Assembly (NCBI GenBank): GCA_029556545.1
Contig: JAKQEQ010000042.1
Location: 82,729 to 146,728, forward strand
Origin: Candidatus Hydrogenedentota bacterium
Lineage (GTDB): Bacteria; Hydrogenedentota; Hydrogenedentia; Hydrogenedentales; JAGMZX01
Length of the DNA: 64,000 nt
Reading direction: 5' to 3'
Below are positions 61,787 to 64,000 of the stretch, piece by piece (the first letter of the stretch is position 1; each line of letters opens with the position of its first letter). Position numbers and translations under genes: made by a program. The notes below the pieces were generated by a model. The model had not been told where the DNA came from and searched no databases. It worked only from the letters and a program-made list of their open reading frames with translations.

Positions 61787-62523
61787 CGGCCCGCGCCCTG
61801 TTTCTCGATGCTTGGGAATCGGTCCGCCGCAACTGGATGACGGTGACGGTGTTCATCGCGGTCGTATGCGTCAGCGAAGCGATCATCCGCCTGCTGAGTC
61901 TGGCCCTTGTCGGCGGGAGTCCGCCGGAGGCCTTGTCGCCGGCGCTGCGCGTCGCGGAACTCGCCCTCAAGATACTGCTCGCCGCCGTCTATAGCGCGGC
62001 TCAGGCCGTTTGTTACGCGCGCATGGGCAAGGACATCGACCGGCCGCTCTGGAAGTGTCCCAGCGATTGGGAGGCGCTTGCGCGATTCTTCACCCCCTGG
62101 TTCATCCTCAACCTTCTCCTGCTGCTCTTGTGGACGCTTCAAGGGGTCGTGGCGGCCCACGACAGCGCCGGTGGGGTCCTGCTGCTCGAATTCCTGATCA
62201 TGCTGCTGTACGTGCTCTGCGTGCCCATAGGCGCCTGCATCGTGTACGGCGGCGGTCTGCAATGGCAGGCGCTCGGCTACCTGCTGTACCCGCTGGCAAA
62301 ACAATTCTCTCTCGCCGTTATACCCATGCTCTTCGGGCTCATCGGTTTCACGCTTATCGGCTTGGTCTACGATCTCGTGCCGGGAATCGCGGGCATGCCC
62401 TTGACGCCGGTGCTGCTCTCCGCGCCCTTGGCGCTACTGGACTGTCTGGCGTTCGCGGCCATGTGGCGCGTCTGCATGATCCAGCGGGACACACCGCCGG
62501 ATGAAGACCTGGACTTCTTCTGA
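61783..62523 (+). CDS. Polytopic membrane protein of unknown function
   Basis: A 246-residue protein starting inside the previous stop (ATGA). It has about five to six hydrophobic helices with short loops (for example FILNLLLLLLWTLQGVV and FLIMLLYVLCVPIGACIVYGGG) and an acidic C-terminal tail, DTPPDEDLDFF. The family is not recognised, though the layout resembles DUF4013/YciC-type proteins. Coupling with the PilZ-like gene suggests a shared membrane complex. Confidence 0.78.
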   Translation: MTARALFLDAWESVRRNWMTVTVFIAVVCVSEAIIRLLSLALVGGSPPEALSPALRVAELALKILLAAVYSAAQAVCYARMGKDIDRPLWKCPSDWEALARFFTPWFILNLLLLLLWTLQGVVAAHDSAGGVLLLEFLIMLLYVLCVPIGACIVYGGGLQWQALGYLLYPLAKQFSLAVIPMLFGLIGFTLIGLVYDLVPGIAGMPLTPVLLSAPLALLDCLAFAAMWRVCMIQRDTPPDEDLDFF

Positions 62524-62546
62524 ACACGGAAAGGAACGTTCCGCCC

Positions 62547-63830
62547 GTGCGTATCGTGATGCCTTACGGCGACACCGAGCAGGAAACGGCCATAGCCTGG
62601 GGCCGCTGCCTCGGGATACTCGACGTCGCAAACGCGCCACCGCTCGCGGATATCGCTCAGGCCACTCGGGAGGCGCTGCGCCGCCCGATCGGCATGGAGC
62701 GTCCTGCGTTGGCGGGCGTCCGGCCCGGCGAGAAGATCGTAATCGTCGTCTCTGACGCTTTTCGGAAGACCGGGATTCACGAGATACTGCCGACTTTCCT
62801 CGAGTCTCTCGCGGAAGCGGGCGCACGAGACGACGATATCGCATTCCTCGTCGCGACGGGTTCCCATCGCGCGCCGACGGCGGTCGAGCAGGGCCGGATT
62901 CTCGGCGAGGCGGTGTACCGCCGTTTCCGCGCGCGCGCGTTTGTCCATGACCCGGTGGATACGGAAAACCTCGTCTACATGGGCCGGACCTCGCGCGGCA
63001 CGCCGGTCTCGCTGAACCGCAGACTCGTCGAGGCGGACCATGTCTTCGTTACGGGCACTGTGGTTCTGCATTATTTCGGGGGATTCGGCGGCGGACGCAA
63101 GTCCATCGTGCCCGGACTGGCCGGTATCGACACCATCGCGCATAATCACGCGCTCAACCTGCACCCGACGGAGGACCGGCTCAACCCGGCCGTGCGCATC
63201 GGCGTGCTGGACGGCAATCCCCTTGCCGAAGACATGATCGAGGCGGCGCGCATGTGCCGCGTCGATTGCATCATCAACACGGTGCTCAACCGGGACGGCG
63301 CGATTGCGGGCCTGTTTGTGGGAGAACTGGATGCCGCCCACCGCGCGGCGGCGGGCTTCGCGCGCGACCTGTACGCCGTGCAAATCAACGAGAAGGCCGA
63401 CCTCGTCGTCACGAGCGCGGGCAACGCCAAGAACTTCATCCAGAGCCACAAGGCGCTCTTCAACGGTTGCCAGGCCCTGAAACCCGGGGGGCGCATGGTC
63501 TTTCTGGCTGCAGCTCCAGAAGGGCTCGGCGGCAACAAGTTCATGCACTGGCTGGGCCTCGGCAGCCGGAGCGCCATCATCGCGGAGCTGCGCAAGAACG
63601 CCGAAATCAACGGCCAGACCGCGCTTTCGACCATCGAGAAGTCCATCATCACCACCTTTGTCACCGAACTCTCCGAAAACGAGGTGTCGCGTATGGGCGG
63701 GCGCAAGGCGTCCGACCTCGGGGAAGCCCTCGAACGCGTACGCGCGGACCTGGCCGCGGGCGGCGTCGCCGATCCCACGTACTACCTGATGCCGTCCGCT
63801 TCGTACACGGTCCCGACGCACGACGCCTGA
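62547..63830 (+). CDS. LarA-like nickel-pincer racemase family protein
   Basis: A 427-residue protein from GTG 62547, 23 bp after the previous stop. It has the LarA landmarks: SDAFRKTG, ATGSHR with His107, HYFGGFGGGRKSIVPG with His175 and Lys185, and HNHALNLHP. In lactate racemase the equivalent histidines do the catalysis and the lysine holds the nickel-pincer nucleotide, so the active site looks complete. The substrate may be lactate or another 2-hydroxy acid. No larB, larC or larE is visible in the window. Confidence 0.9.
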   Translation: MRIVMPYGDTEQETAIAWGRCLGILDVANAPPLADIAQATREALRRPIGMERPALAGVRPGEKIVIVVSDAFRKTGIHEILPTFLESLAEAGARDDDIAFLVATGSHRAPTAVEQGRILGEAVYRRFRARAFVHDPVDTENLVYMGRTSRGTPVSLNRRLVEADHVFVTGTVVLHYFGGFGGGRKSIVPGLAGIDTIAHNHALNLHPTEDRLNPAVRIGVLDGNPLAEDMIEAARMCRVDCIINTVLNRDGAIAGLFVGELDAAHRAAAGFARDLYAVQINEKADLVVTSAGNAKNFIQSHKALFNGCQALKPGGRMVFLAAAPEGLGGNKFMHWLGLGSRSAIIAELRKNAEINGQTALSTIEKSIITTFVTELSENEVSRMGGRKASDLGEALERVRADLAAGGVADPTYYLMPSASYTVPTHDA

Positions 63831-63850
63831 CGTTCATCGCAGCGAATTGT

Positions 63851-63880
63851 TTGACTGTTAACGAAACGGTCTGCTAGACT
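63851..63880 (+). promoter_or_regulatory. Probable promoter of the 63918 gene
   Basis: TTGACT (63851-63856), 18 nt, TAGACT (63875-63880), about 37 nt before the likely TTG start. Confidence 0.45.
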
Positions 63881-63917
63881 TGCGCCGATTTATCCCCACG
63901 CCCCGAGGGCCGAAGCC

Positions 63918-64000
63918 TTGGATTCGCTCAAGATTCCCCTTAGCGCCATTACCGAGCACGGCGAGCCTTTTGACGCCGCCGCGCCCGTGGCCGGTTTGCG
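63918..64000 (+). CDS. Probable YceD/DUF177 protein, cut by window edge
   Basis: An open frame starts at TTG 63918 with GAGGG 9 nt upstream and runs off the window. Its 27 visible residues, LDSLKIPLSAITEHGEPFDA and on, match the opening of DUF177/YceD proteins, which usually precede rpmF (ribosomal protein L32). Too little is visible for certainty. Confidence 0.45.
   Translation, partial: MDSLKIPLSAITEHGEPFDAAAPVAGL

Overview
The window reads as a GC-rich bacterial chromosome segment of the planctomycete/Hydrogenedentota kind. That placement is inferred, not computed. It rests on several Ser/Thr kinases fused to TPRs, DUF1598-like and DUF1080-like exported proteins, long Gly-Glu tracts, and paired EF-hand-like modules (ELLRxIQFYN) on secreted proteins. 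I associate the last two traits with Candidatus Hydrogenedentota. About 37 protein genes, two tRNA genes and one tRNA fragment are supported.

Region 1 (1-18,634, minus strand) is a signalling and membrane-remodelling block. From its upstream end it holds: a kinase-TPR gene (16145-18634); a compact operon with its own promoter; a sigma-factor unit; a protein joining an SPFH-like region to three FHA domains (5137-7053); a second kinase-TPR gene (2022-5018); and an exported two-repeat protein overlapping an SPFH-like gene cut by the window edge. The compact operon (12444-15812) encodes two Snf7/ESCRT-III-like helical proteins, a Vps4-like AAA ATPase with an apparent MIT domain, and a membrane CsgG/LpoB-like protein. 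The sigma unit (7212-12229) encodes an unusual sigma factor, an anti-sigma-like protein, and a CHAT protease with tandem zinc modules.

Region 2 (18,719-29,207, minus) holds a large exported protein with a GH16-like domain and a 59-residue Gly-Glu tract. It is followed upstream by a five-gene run: small membrane protein, TPR protein, DUF1598-like protein, exported protein of unknown function, and a kinase-TPR.

Region 3 (29,481-35,499) holds a third kinase-TPR paralogue, a small membrane protein, and a tyrosine recombinase lying 55 bp from the 3' part of a tRNA-Ser(UGA), which looks like the end of an integrated element. A DUF1080-like protein and an ankyrin-type protein follow.

Region 4 (35,644-50,441) holds a MerR-type regulator with a VIT/VWA protein, a 2,077-residue surface protein with Ig-like repeats, a decayed higBA toxin-antitoxin locus, and a two-gene unit ending in a multidomain metalloprotease.

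Region 5 (50,654-64,000) is more housekeeping: tRNA-Gly and tRNA-Lys, a type IV pilus control and motor cluster (MshEN-DnaA-like fusion, PilB, PilT, PilS-like, PilR-like) behind one promoter, a Gfo/Idh/MocA oxidoreductase, a PilZ-like protein with a membrane partner, a LarA-like protein, and the start of a probable YceD/DUF177 gene.

The two most interesting finds are the ESCRT-III/Vps4-like operon and the sigma/anti-sigma/CHAT-protease unit. The latter parallels the Csx29-Csx30-CASP-sigma circuit of type III-E CRISPR systems, but no CRISPR array is present here.
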